A DNA stretch of 64,000 nt from Tatumella citrea (GCF_002163585.1 NZ_CP015579.1:4030001-4094000); one strand, 5' to 3'. Positions 35,505 through 44,763 are shown, numbered from the stretch's first letter. A program made the numbers and translations. The notes: generated by a model from the sequence alone, not told the origin.

Positions 35505-36571
35505 AAATTCCCCCGGTGACGCAGGATAATCACAATAAAGAATGGCACTCCGACCAGTGAAGTGATGATACCAATAGGAATGATGACACCCGGTTCGATG
35601 TTTTTAGAAACCACAGATGCCAGCGACAGTACCAGAGCACCAATCAAGCCACTGGCAGGCAGATAAAACCGGTGATCTTCGCCGACCAGCTGCCTGGCAA
35701 TATGTGGCGCCACCAGCCCGATAAAACCAATCGGCCCGACAAATGCCACCGCCAGTGCAGAGGCAAGGCTGATGCGCAGCAACGAAGTCATCCGTAACCG
35801 TGACACATCAATTCCAAAGCTGGCGGCACGGTCTTCCCCTAAACGTAATGCCGTCAGTTGCCAGGAACTACGCATCGCCCACGGCAACAGGATAACGATA
35901 GCCGCGGCCATGATTCCCAGTTTCGGCCACGAAGCCCGCCCCAGGCTGCCCATAGTCCAGAATACCAGCGACTGTAAGGTATCTTCACTGGCAATAAACT
36001 GCATCATGGCGACCAGTGCATTGAAGGTAAACACCAGCGCAATCCCAAACAACACCACTGTAGTTCGGGTATTCGCCGTCCGTCTGCTGACCAGATTAAG
36101 AATAAAGGCGGTCAGCATGGCAAAGATAAAAGCATTACCGGTTACCAGCCACTGGCCTGGTATCCAGGGAATACCAATGCCCAGCACCAGTGCCAGGGCC
36201 GCACCAAACGAGGCAGCCGAAGATACGCCAAGAGTAAACGGACTGGCTAACGGGTTATTCAGGATGGTCTGCATTTCACTGCCCGACAATCCAAGAGCAA
36301 AACCAATGACAACCGCCATCAGGGTAAAAGGCAGGCGGATATCCCAGACAATAACCCGTGTCGCATCATCAACCGCTGAGGGTTCAACCAGTGCAGTGAG
36401 CAGAGTGGTCAGGTTTAGCCGGGCAGGACCAATAGTAAAATCGAGGATGACACTACAACAAATTGCGATAACCAGCACCAGAAGCAGTAACACGCGCTTA
36501 CGGATAATTTTTCGATATTCAGCCCCAACGCCTTCATTCTGGCTGGCAACCGACTCTGTAACAGTACTCAT
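35501..36571 (-). CDS. Iron-complex ABC transporter permease (FecCD family)
   Basis: A 356-residue permease with nine to ten membrane segments of the FecCD/BtuC family. Characteristic are DIRLPFTLMAVVIGFALGLSG and GFIGLVAPHIARQLVGEDHR, the latter being the coupling region. As there is one permease gene, the channel should be a homodimer. The substrate is probably a ferric siderophore or haem-like complex. Confidence 0.9.
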   Translation of the reverse strand: MSTVTESVASQNEGVGAEYRKIIRKRVLLLLVLVIAICCSVILDFTIGPARLNLTTLLTALVEPSAVDDATRVIVWDIRLPFTLMAVVIGFALGLSGSEMQTILNNPLASPFTLGVSSAASFGAALALVLGIGIPWIPGQWLVTGNAFIFAMLTAFILNLVSRRTANTRTTVVLFGIALVFTFNALVAMMQFIASEDTLQSLVFWTMGSLGRASWPKLGIMAAAIVILLPWAMRSSWQLTALRLGEDRAASFGIDVSRLRMTSLLRISLASALAVAFVGPIGFIGLVAPHIARQLVGEDHRFYLPASGLIGALVLSLASVVSKNIEPGVIIPIGIITSLVGVPFFIVIILRHRGNL

Positions 36572-36696
36572 TAATGATACTTCCGCGTTCTGAAAACTGA
36601 GGGCATTATTTTGTCAAAGGTACTGGCAGGTGATCTTCTGCTGCGGAGTAGTGAAAAACAGCACGTTCAAAAGGCCATGCTTATCCGCCGACAAAA

Positions 36697-36715
36697 TAGA
36701 ATAATAATCATTACG
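36697..36715. promoter_or_regulatory. Fur box candidate
   Basis: 14 of 19 positions match GATAATGATAATCATTATC, with an unbroken ATAATCATTA core (36704-36713). It lies between the divergent permease and binding protein genes, the expected place for iron repression. The 36572-36991 gap contains no gene; a second half-site (TGAGAAT on the minus strand near 36910) is weaker. Confidence 0.6.
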
Positions 36716-36991
36716 AATGATACCCTGAAAATGTCTTAATTCAACGTTAAACAATTTACACAACCTAAACAGCGGTAAAAATTTGTCAGCAGCTCCGTTA
36801 TTTGGCCGCATCCCTGGTGACAGGTAACATTCACACCCGAATATTTACCAGCAGTTACAGATACCGCTGTTTCCGGCTCCCTTTTAGAAGATTGATTGTA
36901 TATGATTTCAATTCTCATTTTTGTTTAGGTACAGTTTTACTGTACTGTGAAATATTCAGGTCTATTGATCGCAAACTATTCAGGAATCCCA

Positions 36992-38131
36992 ATGAAGCAC
37001 GCTAAAAAACGTTTTCAGGGTGTGGCTCGCTATATTACTGCCGCTTTATGCTTATCCCCTCTGGCAGCGCTGGCGACCACATATCCGCTGACTGTCAAAG
37101 ATATGGATAATCAGACTGTTGTGATTAACCATGAGCCACAGCGAATTATCCTGCAGGACGGCCGCGATATTATGGCTCTGGCATTGCTGGATCGCGATAA
37201 CCCATTTGCCCGGGTTATCACCTGGAACAACCTGATTAAAAAACAAGACGGTCAGGAATGGGCTCTGCTGAGTAAAACCTGGCCAAAGGCGGTTTCTATT
37301 CCGGATATGGGCCAGTCTGACCAGGGGAATGTGGACCCTGAAACAGTCATCGCCAGCCATCCTGATCTGCTGATTGCCCAGTTGCGAGCAAAACCAGCGC
37401 TGGAACAGACCGGAGTCCTGAAACGTTTTCGCGAACTGCATATCCCGGTACTGTTTGTCGATTATGAGCTGCATCCGATGCAGGATACCGTTCCCAGTAT
37501 TACCCTGTTAGGGAAAGTTCTGAACAAAGAACAGAATGCCAAAGAGTATACTGACTTCTATCTTTCCCGCCTGAAACAGATTAACGATGTCGTCGATCAT
37601 CAGCAGAAAAAACCACTAGTATTTATTGAACCGATTGCCGGTAACTCCGACAACTGCTGCTTTACCCATGCCAGCAATGGCTGGGGGGGACTGGTGGCCG
37701 CGGCCGGTGGGATTAATATCGGGACTGAATTGCTGACCGGTTCCAGCGGATTTATTAATCCGGAAAAAATTATTGCGATGCGCCCGGACTGGTATCTGAT
37801 GACAGGCTCAAAACGTGGAGCTCCGGGCAATCCGGTACTGCCGTTTGGCTACAACACCAAAGTTTCAGATATTAAAGCCAGCTTTGATAAGTTGTTGCAA
37901 CGTACTGCGGTAGCCAATATTCCCGCCGTGTCGGAAGGTCATGTCGGTGGTATCTATCACCATTTCTACAACCATCCGTGGAACATCATCGGCGTGGAAA
38001 TTCTGGCTCACTGGTTCTACCCAACACAGTTGCCAAATCTGGATGCAACGGCGGATTATCACTACATCGTGACACATTTCACCAAACTGCCTGATGAACC
38101 GGATAATCTGAGTTACCGCCCGGCAAAATAA
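36992..38131 (+). CDS. Iron-complex ABC substrate-binding protein
   Basis: A 379-residue periplasmic binding protein of the TroA/FepB-like fold with a Sec signal peptide (hydrophobic 12-24, cleavage near ALA-T). The family signature appears in VINHEPQRIIL and in the C lobe (WGGLVAAAGGINIG, GFINPEKIIAMRPDW). The ATG at 36992 follows AGGA; the longer frame from 36947 lacks a ribosome site. It is divergent from its permease and ATPase genes, sharing the Fur-like box. Confidence 0.87.
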   Translation: MKHAKKRFQGVARYITAALCLSPLAALATTYPLTVKDMDNQTVVINHEPQRIILQDGRDIMALALLDRDNPFARVITWNNLIKKQDGQEWALLSKTWPKAVSIPDMGQSDQGNVDPETVIASHPDLLIAQLRAKPALEQTGVLKRFRELHIPVLFVDYELHPMQDTVPSITLLGKVLNKEQNAKEYTDFYLSRLKQINDVVDHQQKKPLVFIEPIAGNSDNCCFTHASNGWGGLVAAAGGINIGTELLTGSSGFINPEKIIAMRPDWYLMTGSKRGAPGNPVLPFGYNTKVSDIKASFDKLLQRTAVANIPAVSEGHVGGIYHHFYNHPWNIIGVEILAHWFYPTQLPNLDATADYHYIVTHFTKLPDEPDNLSYRPAK

Positions 38132-38138
38132 CTGGCCA

Positions 38139-38173
38139 ACAGCAGGAGGGTCCCGCAGGGGACTGCCTGCTGT
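38139..38173. terminator. Bidirectional hairpin between convergent genes
   Basis: ACAGCAGG pairs with CCTGCTGT and an inner GTCCC with GGGAC, forming a long, GC-rich stem between the binding protein gene and the tetR-type gene. The U tail is poor. Confidence 0.6.
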
Positions 38174-38191
38174 CTTCCGTTGAACGGCCTC

Positions 38192-38836
38192 TTACACTGT
38201 GGGTAATTCAGAGCAACGAAATGCCCGCAGAAAGGTATCGACTGCCTGCTCCACCCAGCGCTCAATCTGTCCGTCTGTCGGAATAGCCGCCGGATGGGTC
38301 AGATATTCGTTGTACGATTCGCCCCGTAGCAGGCTGACAAACTGACGGGCGGCAAGATGGGTGCCGGTACGCTGTAACGAAATGTCCCCGGCTTGCACTG
38401 CGTTCAACAGATGCTCTTCTACCATTTTAACGATAGTGACTGGCCCGCTTTGCCAGAAGATATGCCCCAACTCCGGAAAACGCTGGCACTCACCCATCAC
38501 CACCCGGTACAGCGCCAGCCCCTTGGTAGAAAAAATAATCCCAAGATAGGCATGGCCCAGTTTGCGTAAAGTACCTTCCAGGTCACCGCTGGCCGGTAAA
38601 ATATTACGTACCGCCTGAGTCATTTTTGCACACTGATGCTCAATAACAGCACTGAACAGTGCTTCTTTACTGGTTCGAAACGCATAGACTGTGGCCTTCG
38701 ATACCCCCGCCCGCTGCTGAATCATATCGGTGGTTGCGGCACTAAAACCATGTTCAAGAAACACGTCTGAAGCAGCCAGTAATACTGTCAGTTGTTTCTC
38801 TGTCAGCGGTTTCGCTGTCACTGATTGGTCCTGCAT
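38192..38836 (-). CDS. TetR family regulator of the efflux operon
   Basis: A 214-residue TetR/AcrR repressor. Helix-turn-helix at about 30-60 (TTDMIQQRAGVSKATVYAFRTSKEALF), then an AefR-like C-terminal ligand domain. The ATG at 38836 has GGGAG; a longer frame to 38887 is not supported. It is divergent from an outer membrane efflux lipoprotein gene and should bind the CTGTAC repeats in between, releasing on a toxic ligand. Confidence 0.88.
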   Translation of the reverse strand: MQDQSVTAKPLTEKQLTVLLAASDVFLEHGFSAATTDMIQQRAGVSKATVYAFRTSKEALFSAVIEHQCAKMTQAVRNILPASGDLEGTLRKLGHAYLGIIFSTKGLALYRVVMGECQRFPELGHIFWQSGPVTIVKMVEEHLLNAVQAGDISLQRTGTHLAARQFVSLLRGESYNEYLTHPAAIPTDGQIERWVEQAVDTFLRAFRCSELPTV

Positions 38837-38950
38837 ACTTTCTCCCTGACCGGTACTCACCGGTACATCTTTAACTTCTCTGTACAACCCGCATTATAAC
38901 ACTGTCTTATAGCACTACATAACTTGACAACTTTAGGAATATGCCATTAA

Positions 38951-38968
38951 CTGTACCGATTAGTACAG
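38951..38968. promoter_or_regulatory. TetR operator candidate
   Basis: CTGTAC-CGATTA-GTACAG is a perfect inverted repeat, with an extra CTGTAC half-site at 38880-38885 nearer the regulator gene. A TTGACA at 38924-38929 upstream could be the -35 of the efflux operon. The site overlaps a possible start at 38941 and supports the later ATG at 39007. Confidence 0.6.
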
Positions 38969-39006
38969 CTAAATATTCCCCTGGTTATCAAAGGTCATTC
39001 TATTTT

Positions 39007-40473
39007 ATGAGCAGTCTTCGTTTTTGCCGTTTTCCGGCACCACTCTATCTGGCTGTTTGTCTGCTACTGTCTGGTTGTCTCTCGCCTGCCGGAAAAGTAC
39101 CGGATGAGAGCTCAGTCGGAGCACAAAGCAGTCAGTACTGGAAAGCTCTGGCCTCACAGTTGCCGGCACTGAAAACTGCTGCTGTTCCTGAACAATGGTG
39201 GTCAGTATTTAATGATCCCTTACTGGACCGGCTGGAACAGAATGCCGTACAAAATAATCCGGACATACAACTGGCAGCAACCCATGTGGAACAGAGTGCC
39301 GCAGCGTCCGGCATGGCAGCTTCGGCGTTGTATCCGCAGATTTCCGTAAATGGCAGCGAAACCCGTTCAGCACTGAGTGCTGACTCTCCTTACGCCAGAT
39401 TAGGTGCACCTGACAGCAGTTATGAACTGTGGCAATTCGGCACCCAGGCCAGCTGGGAGGTCGACTTATGGGGCCATCTGCGTCAGTTACGCAATGCTGC
39501 TGCCGAAAATGTGATGGCCAGCCAGTACGGCAAAGATATGGTTCAGGTTTCCGTCAGCAGTGATGTTGCCCGCCAGTATATTTTGTTGCGTGAACTCGAT
39601 GCACGGCAAAAGGTTCTTCAGGAAAATCAGAGGATTGCCAAAGATATGCTCAGGATTGCCGAAAGCCGCCAGCGCAACGGCGTGGCGACGATGAATGAGC
39701 AGGCATCAGCCAGTGCCGATGATCAGCAAATCGCAGCAGAACTGATTGCTCTGCAGCAACAAAAAAATCTGTTGATGAACGCACTGGCATTACTTGCCGG
39801 TCAGCCGCCACATCAGCTGGATAACCAACTGAGTAGCGCTCCGTTACCGGAAATGCCGGCGAATGTTCCTGCCGGTGTACCTTCTGAGCTGGCACAGCGC
39901 CGGCCGGATATACTGCAGGCGGAAGCGCAACTGCGGGCAGCGATTGCTGATACCCAGGCCGCGAAAGCCGATTTTTATCCACGCATTGGCCTGAGTGCCG
40001 AAGCCGGATTCCAGTCTTACAGCTTCTCAGGTCTGGGAGAACCACATAACCGTTTCTACGGTTTGGGACCGACGCTGTATCTGCCTGTATTCCAGGGAGG
40101 ACGTCTGAAAAGTCAGCTGGCCCTGAGTAAAGCCAGCCAGAAAGCTGCGGCGCTCACCTACCACAAAACGGTATTACAGGCCTGGCATGAAGTGATCAAC
40201 GCACTGGATGAATGGAACAATCAGCAACTGCAATATCCACGTCTGGTAGCTGCGGAACAACAGAACCGTGTGGCACTCCAGGTGGCTGAGCGCTCCTGGC
40301 AACAGGGTGCCGGCGAATTCAGTGATGTGCTGATAGCTCGTCGCGGACTGTTGCAAAGCCAGCTGGCAGTCACTCATTGTGCCGCAGCCGGGGAACTGGC
40401 GCTGGTTGCTTTATACCGTTCACTGGGCGGTGGCTGGCAGGCTGGTAACAGCCAGCAGAGGCATCCGTCATGA
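39007..40473 (+). CDS. Outer membrane efflux lipoprotein (NodT family)
   Basis: A 488-residue TolC-like outer membrane factor. Signal peptide with lipobox LSGC (Cys24), then two OEP repeats with the long helical hairpins (for example AQRRPDILQAEAQLRAAIADTQAAKADFYPRIGLSA split over residues about 310-345). It forms the outer membrane exit duct of a tripartite pump with the MFS and HlyD-type proteins encoded next. It overlaps the MFS gene by four bases. Confidence 0.92.
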   Translation: MSSLRFCRFPAPLYLAVCLLLSGCLSPAGKVPDESSVGAQSSQYWKALASQLPALKTAAVPEQWWSVFNDPLLDRLEQNAVQNNPDIQLAATHVEQSAAASGMAASALYPQISVNGSETRSALSADSPYARLGAPDSSYELWQFGTQASWEVDLWGHLRQLRNAAAENVMASQYGKDMVQVSVSSDVARQYILLRELDARQKVLQENQRIAKDMLRIAESRQRNGVATMNEQASASADDQQIAAELIALQQQKNLLMNALALLAGQPPHQLDNQLSSAPLPEMPANVPAGVPSELAQRRPDILQAEAQLRAAIADTQAAKADFYPRIGLSAEAGFQSYSFSGLGEPHNRFYGLGPTLYLPVFQGGRLKSQLALSKASQKAAALTYHKTVLQAWHEVINALDEWNNQQLQYPRLVAAEQQNRVALQVAERSWQQGAGEFSDVLIARRGLLQSQLAVTHCAAAGELALVALYRSLGGGWQAGNSQQRHPS

Positions 40474-42086
40474 GCCAGCCAGTAACCACTGCCGCGCCTG
40501 GTAGTGCTCCGGGGGCACCTTCTGCGCCGCCTCCGGGAGCGCCACCTGCCTTTACTTTGCGCCTGGCTTGCGGACTACTGGGCGTACTGCTGGCCGCCAT
40601 GCTGGCAGGCCTCAGTGACCGGCTGCCCGGGCTGGCCCTGGCAGATATCAGCGGTGCCCTGGGTTTTAGCCACGACGGAGCATCATGGCTGAATACTGCC
40701 TATTCGGCCGGTGAGCTTTCGGTGATGCCGTTTGCCACCTGGTGTGCGATCACTTTTTCGCTGCGCCGCTTTCATATGTGGATGTTAGGATCTACCCTGG
40801 TACTGGCTGCAATACTGCCGTTTTTGCACGCCTTACCGGTCATGATTTTTGTGCGTGCAATACAGGGATTCACTGCCGGTGCGTTGATTCCTCTGCTGAT
40901 GATGTCTGCACTGCGCTTCCTGCCTTTATCTATCCGCCTGCACGGGCTGGCATTGTATGCAATGACCGCTACCTTTGCGCCCAATATCGCCTTGTGGCTT
41001 GCTTCGCTGGCGGTTGACCAGTTATCTGACTGGCACTGGATTTACTGGATAATGATCCCGCCAGGTATTCTGGCTTTCCTTCTGGTCGCCTGGGGAATCC
41101 CGATCATGCCACCGGTATTACCGCGCATGAAGCAGGGGAACTGGTTTGGTATGGCTTTTGGTATTCCGGGTCTCAGCTTACTGGTAATTGGTCTGGATCA
41201 GGGGGTACGTCTTGACTGGTTTAACTCACCACTCATCTGTGCTGCCTTTCTCTGCGCCGCAGTGTTATGCACCATTTTTATCATCAGTGAGTGGTTCCAC
41301 CCCACACCTTTCATTCGCCTGCAGTTACTGGAACGCCGCAATTTGTGGCTCGGTTTTATTCTGTTTATCTGCCTGCTGGTGATCATGAGCACTGCAGTCG
41401 TTCTGCCAGCGACCATCCTCGAACATATTCAGGGATTCCGTCTGCCTCAGGTCGCATCGCTGGGCTTGATGGTCGGTTTGCCGCAGCTGGTGGTTGGTCC
41501 TCTGGTCGCACTGCTGCTTTATCAGCCCTGGGTCGATGCGCGTAAAACCTTTGTTCTCGGATTACTGTGTATTGCTCTCTCCTGCTGGCTGAACACTCGC
41601 ATCACCGACCAGTGGATGACTGCTCAGTTTACTACCTCGGTACTGCTGCAGATGATTGGTCAGCCGCTGGCCATCATATCGCTGCTGTTTCTGGCGACCA
41701 GTGTTGTGCAACCCATGGAAGGTCCGTTTGTTTCAGGGATAATCAATACACTACGTGCCGCCGGCACAGTATTTGGCGCGGCACTGATCGAACAAATCAG
41801 CTACCTGCGTGGCAGTTTTCACAGTGAAATGTTGCTGAACAACCTTGGCAGCCGCTGGCCGGAAACCTCTTCTTCAGTAAGCACCGGACAGGTTGCTGAA
41901 TGGATCAGCCAGCAGTCGGCACTGCTGTCCACCGCCGATATTTATTACATTTTTACCTTTGTCACCCTGCTATTAATTCCGGGGGTGTTATGCCTGAAAT
42001 ATATTCCGGCCCCGCGTTTGCCGGCCAATACACCGCCGGCAGCGTCTGCGCCTGCTTCTCCGTCAACGACAGCCAGTAATGGATAA
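40470..42086 (+). CDS. MFS drug/toxic compound pump (DHA2, 14-TM)
   Basis: A 538-residue inner membrane antiporter of the DHA2 type with about 14 hydrophobic segments, resembling EmrB-like and FarB-like pumps. The N terminus (about residues 6-28) and the last 25 residues are unusually rich in Pro and Ala and probably disordered. Charged MFS loop motifs are weak, as in several members fused to tripartite systems. It works with the HlyD-family adaptor and NodT-type lipoprotein of the same operon. Substrate unknown. Confidence 0.87.
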   Translation: MSQPVTTAAPGSAPGAPSAPPPGAPPAFTLRLACGLLGVLLAAMLAGLSDRLPGLALADISGALGFSHDGASWLNTAYSAGELSVMPFATWCAITFSLRRFHMWMLGSTLVLAAILPFLHALPVMIFVRAIQGFTAGALIPLLMMSALRFLPLSIRLHGLALYAMTATFAPNIALWLASLAVDQLSDWHWIYWIMIPPGILAFLLVAWGIPIMPPVLPRMKQGNWFGMAFGIPGLSLLVIGLDQGVRLDWFNSPLICAAFLCAAVLCTIFIISEWFHPTPFIRLQLLERRNLWLGFILFICLLVIMSTAVVLPATILEHIQGFRLPQVASLGLMVGLPQLVVGPLVALLLYQPWVDARKTFVLGLLCIALSCWLNTRITDQWMTAQFTTSVLLQMIGQPLAIISLLFLATSVVQPMEGPFVSGIINTLRAAGTVFGAALIEQISYLRGSFHSEMLLNNLGSRWPETSSSVSTGQVAEWISQQSALLSTADIYYIFTFVTLLLIPGVLCLKYIPAPRLPANTPPAASAPASPSTTASNG

Positions 42087-42097
42087 TACAACCCGCT

Positions 42098-43135
42098 ATG
42101 AGTAAATCATCACGTTTTAAAATCACCGCCATCGTAGTTGCCGTACTGGTAGTTATTGTCGCCCTATGGTTGATGAACCGGCCCGAATCTGACGCATCAT
42201 CACAAACTACCGATGATGCTTACATTCAGGCCGACCTCACTTCTATTGCACCACGGATTTCCGGGGTCATCAGCCAGGTGATGGTCAGAGATAACCAATC
42301 GGTAAGCGCCGGACAGCTGTTATTTACGCTCGACGATCGTGACTATCAGATTGCCCTGCAACGGGCAGATGCCGGCATTCGCAGTGCTCAGGCCACGCTG
42401 GATTCACTGAAAGCACAAATCGAACGTCAGGGCAGTGAACAGCAACAGGCACAGGCCACTATCGATGCCAGCCAGGCTGATCTGCAGTTAGCGACAGAAA
42501 ATCGTCAGCGTTTCAGTAATCTGGCCCGTGACGGTTCAGGTACCCGTCAGGCTCAGCAAGCTGCTGAAGCAAACTGGAAAACTGCCCGTGCCACGCTGAT
42601 GAAAAACAACGCGGCATTGCAGGCAATTAAAGACCAGACCCAGGTGCTACTTGCAGACCAGGAGAAGGCCGCCGCAGACTTACAACAAGCGAATGTCGCT
42701 CATGCCGATGCTCTGCTCAACCTCTCTTATTGCCAGATTAAAGCCCCTGAGGACGGAATTGTCGCTCAGCGTGTGGTACGTACCGGCAGTTATGCCCATA
42801 CCGGGGAAGAACAGTTAACTCTGGTTCCGCTTAACCGTTTGTATATCAATGCTAACTACCGCGAAACCCAGCTGACCAATGTACACCCGGGACAGTCCGT
42901 CACCTTCCATGTGGATGCGCTGCCAGGGGTCACCTTTACCGGTAAGGTCGAAAGTTTATCACCGGCCAGTAATGTGAGTTTTTCTCCGCTCCCGGCACAT
43001 AATGCTTCAGGAAATTTTACCAAAATAGTGCAACGTATCACGGTGCGTATCGTTCCTGATGCCGGACAGAAAAACCTTGATCGTCTGAAAGTGGGTATGT
43101 CAGCAGAGCCGACTATCCAAACCGATAACCCTTAA
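42098..43135 (+). CDS. HlyD/EmrA family membrane fusion protein
   Basis: A 345-residue periplasmic adaptor. One membrane anchor at about 8-27, biotinyl-lipoyl halves (SIAPRISGVISQVMVRDNQSVSAGQLLFTLDDRDY and KAPEDGIVAQRVVRTGSYAHTGEE, each read in pieces) flanking a long helical coiled-coil hairpin rich in Gln and Ala (about 85-205), then a beta-barrel region. It links the MFS pump to the outer membrane lipoprotein. Confidence 0.92.
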   Translation: MSKSSRFKITAIVVAVLVVIVALWLMNRPESDASSQTTDDAYIQADLTSIAPRISGVISQVMVRDNQSVSAGQLLFTLDDRDYQIALQRADAGIRSAQATLDSLKAQIERQGSEQQQAQATIDASQADLQLATENRQRFSNLARDGSGTRQAQQAAEANWKTARATLMKNNAALQAIKDQTQVLLADQEKAAADLQQANVAHADALLNLSYCQIKAPEDGIVAQRVVRTGSYAHTGEEQLTLVPLNRLYINANYRETQLTNVHPGQSVTFHVDALPGVTFTGKVESLSPASNVSFSPLPAHNASGNFTKIVQRITVRIVPDAGQKNLDRLKVGMSAEPTIQTDNP

Positions 43136-43156
43136 TTTTTTACTCAGGAGCCGGTG

Positions 43157-43483
43157 ATGCAAACAGGTTACCAGATTACCTTTTTCACCCAGCAGGAACG
43201 GGTCCATAAACAGCAGTCAGTGGCTCAGTGGCTAATGGCAACAGCCCGACAGATGGGACTTCGTGGTGCAACACTGAACGCCGGCATAGAGGGTTTTGGC
43301 CATGACGGGCTCGATCACTGTATCACCCTGTTTGATGTCTCTGCTCAACCAGTCCAGGTGATCCTGGTGGTGACTGAGCCACAGGCTGATCAGCTGTTTG
43401 CCCTGCTGGCTGCAGAGAAAATTGAGGTGTTTTATACCAAAGCAGTGGTCTCATTCGGGGTCAGTGGTGACAGTACCAGCTGA
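43157..43483 (+). CDS. DUF190 family protein
   Basis: A 108-residue PII-like DUF190 protein. The family signature is seen in the segments SVAQWLMATARQMGLRGATL and GIEGFGHDG, followed by a short beta-rich part. DUF190 proteins resemble PII signal proteins and often accompany ion channels such as CrcB/Fluc; their role is unproven. The ATG at 43157 has AGGAG six bases upstream. Its place behind a tripartite pump suggests a regulator or sensor for transport. Confidence 0.83.
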   Translation: MQTGYQITFFTQQERVHKQQSVAQWLMATARQMGLRGATLNAGIEGFGHDGLDHCITLFDVSAQPVQVILVVTEPQADQLFALLAAEKIEVFYTKAVVSFGVSGDSTS

Positions 43484-43551
43484 TTCCTTTGCGGGCAGGA
43501 GCGGGCGCTCCTGACGCGAAATCATTAATAAATATTATCGGAGTTATGGTT

Positions 43552-43977
43552 ATGAGTGACAGGAATTCAGTATCTGATGTATACCTTCGTCCGCAAATTA
43601 CCCTGTCTGCGGCAAAGAAAATTATTGCTGCGGCTCTGAATGCTGCAAAGGAATCGAATTTATCCCTGAGCGTAGCTGTCGTTGATGCTGCCGGTGATCT
43701 GACCGCATTTGAGCGTAGCGATCGCGCATCCGGTGTCACCATCGATGTCGCCCTGGCAAAAGCGCGCACTGCTGCTCGTCTGCAGGCACCCTCAAAACTG
43801 TTTGAAGATTTCATTAACAGCGGCCTGAACAGTTTCCTGGCAACTCCGGGAGTCACCCCGCTGCAGGGCGGCGTACCGGTTGTAGTTGACGGACAGGTGA
43901 TTGGCGCTGTCGGTGTTAGCGGCGCCAGCGGTGAAGAAGATAACGCCATCGCTACACGGGCAGCGGCAGCGCTTTAA
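43552..43977 (+). CDS. GlcG/HbpS family (haem-degrading type) protein
   Basis: A 141-residue protein of the GlcG/HbpS/PduO C-terminal family. Typical are LSVAVVDAAGDLTAFERSD and VPVVVDGQVIGAVGVSGASGEED. Some relatives bind haem or corrinoid; others are of unknown function near oxidoreductases. The ATG at 43552 is eight bases after GGAG and is preferred over 43546. It precedes an SDR gene by 13 bases in the efflux operon. Confidence 0.83.
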   Translation: MSDRNSVSDVYLRPQITLSAAKKIIAAALNAAKESNLSLSVAVVDAAGDLTAFERSDRASGVTIDVALAKARTAARLQAPSKLFEDFINSGLNSFLATPGVTPLQGGVPVVVDGQVIGAVGVSGASGEEDNAIATRAAAAL

Positions 43978-43990
43978 CAGGGGAAATATC

Positions 43991-44722
43991 ATGACGACAT
44001 TAGCAAATAAAACCGTTGCTGTGATTGGTGGTAACTCTGGTATTGGTCTGCGTGTTGCAGAGCTGGCTGCCGCCGAAAAGGCCAGCCTGCTGATTATTGG
44101 CAGAAACCCGCAAAGTCTGGCCGAAGCACAGCAACACCTGACTGCCAAAGGTGCTCCGCAGGTACAGACATTCCAGGTGGACGCACATGATCACGAAGCG
44201 CTGGAGCAACTGTTTGAAAAACTGCCTGCGTTCGACCACCTGGTGTCAATGATTGGTGATGTGATGGGCGGTGGCTTCCTCAACGCCGACATGAAGGTAC
44301 TGCGCCATGTCATCGAATCTAAATTCTTTACTAACGTGCGTATTGGTCAGTTGGCCGGTAAAAAAGTGCGTCACGGTGGCAGCCTGGTTTTCACTTCAGG
44401 TACCGGTGGCCGGGCACAAAATGCTTCCGGAAGCTATGTCGGTAACCTGGGCATCAATGTGCTGGCAGAAGCTCTGGCGGTAGAACTGGCACCGCATGTC
44501 CGTGTAAATGCTGTATCCCCGACCTGGACGGTGACTCCGTTCTGGCGCGATCAACCGGCAGAGCAGGTAGAATCTACCCGTCAGCATTTTGCCGGGCTTA
44601 TTCCTCTGCAACGCACTGCAGAAATTGATGAGCTGGCCAGCACCTACTTGTTCCTGATGAAAAACGGTTTTATTACCGGACAGCATATCGCAGTCGATGG
44701 CGGTATTATGCTCGGTAGTTAA
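43991..44722 (+). CDS. SDR-fold protein lacking the catalytic lysine
   Basis: A 243-residue Rossmann protein with the SDR cofactor motif GGNSGIG at 13-19 and a C-terminal TGQHIAVDGG typical of the family. The active site is odd: Ser136 and Tyr149 are in place, but the expected Y-x-x-x-K reads Tyr149-Val-Gly-Asn-Leu153, so the catalytic lysine is missing, and the NNAG motif is replaced by SMIGD. The base sequence there is clear of frameshifts. It may be a non-catalytic or altered enzyme. Start at 43991 has AGGGGA upstream. Confidence 0.83.
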   Translation: MTTLANKTVAVIGGNSGIGLRVAELAAAEKASLLIIGRNPQSLAEAQQHLTAKGAPQVQTFQVDAHDHEALEQLFEKLPAFDHLVSMIGDVMGGGFLNADMKVLRHVIESKFFTNVRIGQLAGKKVRHGGSLVFTSGTGGRAQNASGSYVGNLGINVLAEALAVELAPHVRVNAVSPTWTVTPFWRDQPAEQVESTRQHFAGLIPLQRTAEIDELASTYLFLMKNGFITGQHIAVDGGIMLGS

Positions 44723-44763
44723 TCTGTTCGCGGCCGCTCCCTTAAGGGGGAGTGGCCGCTGTA

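Noticed and set aside
35772..36593. 273-codon plus-strand frame opposite the FecCD permease gene
   Set aside because: It lies antisense to a well-supported permease gene, with Ser/Thr/Arg-rich composition typical of a complementary-strand shadow.
36900..36925. Second Fur-like half-site (TGAGAAT on the minus strand)
   Set aside because: Only one half matches; too weak to call beside the better box at 36697-36715.
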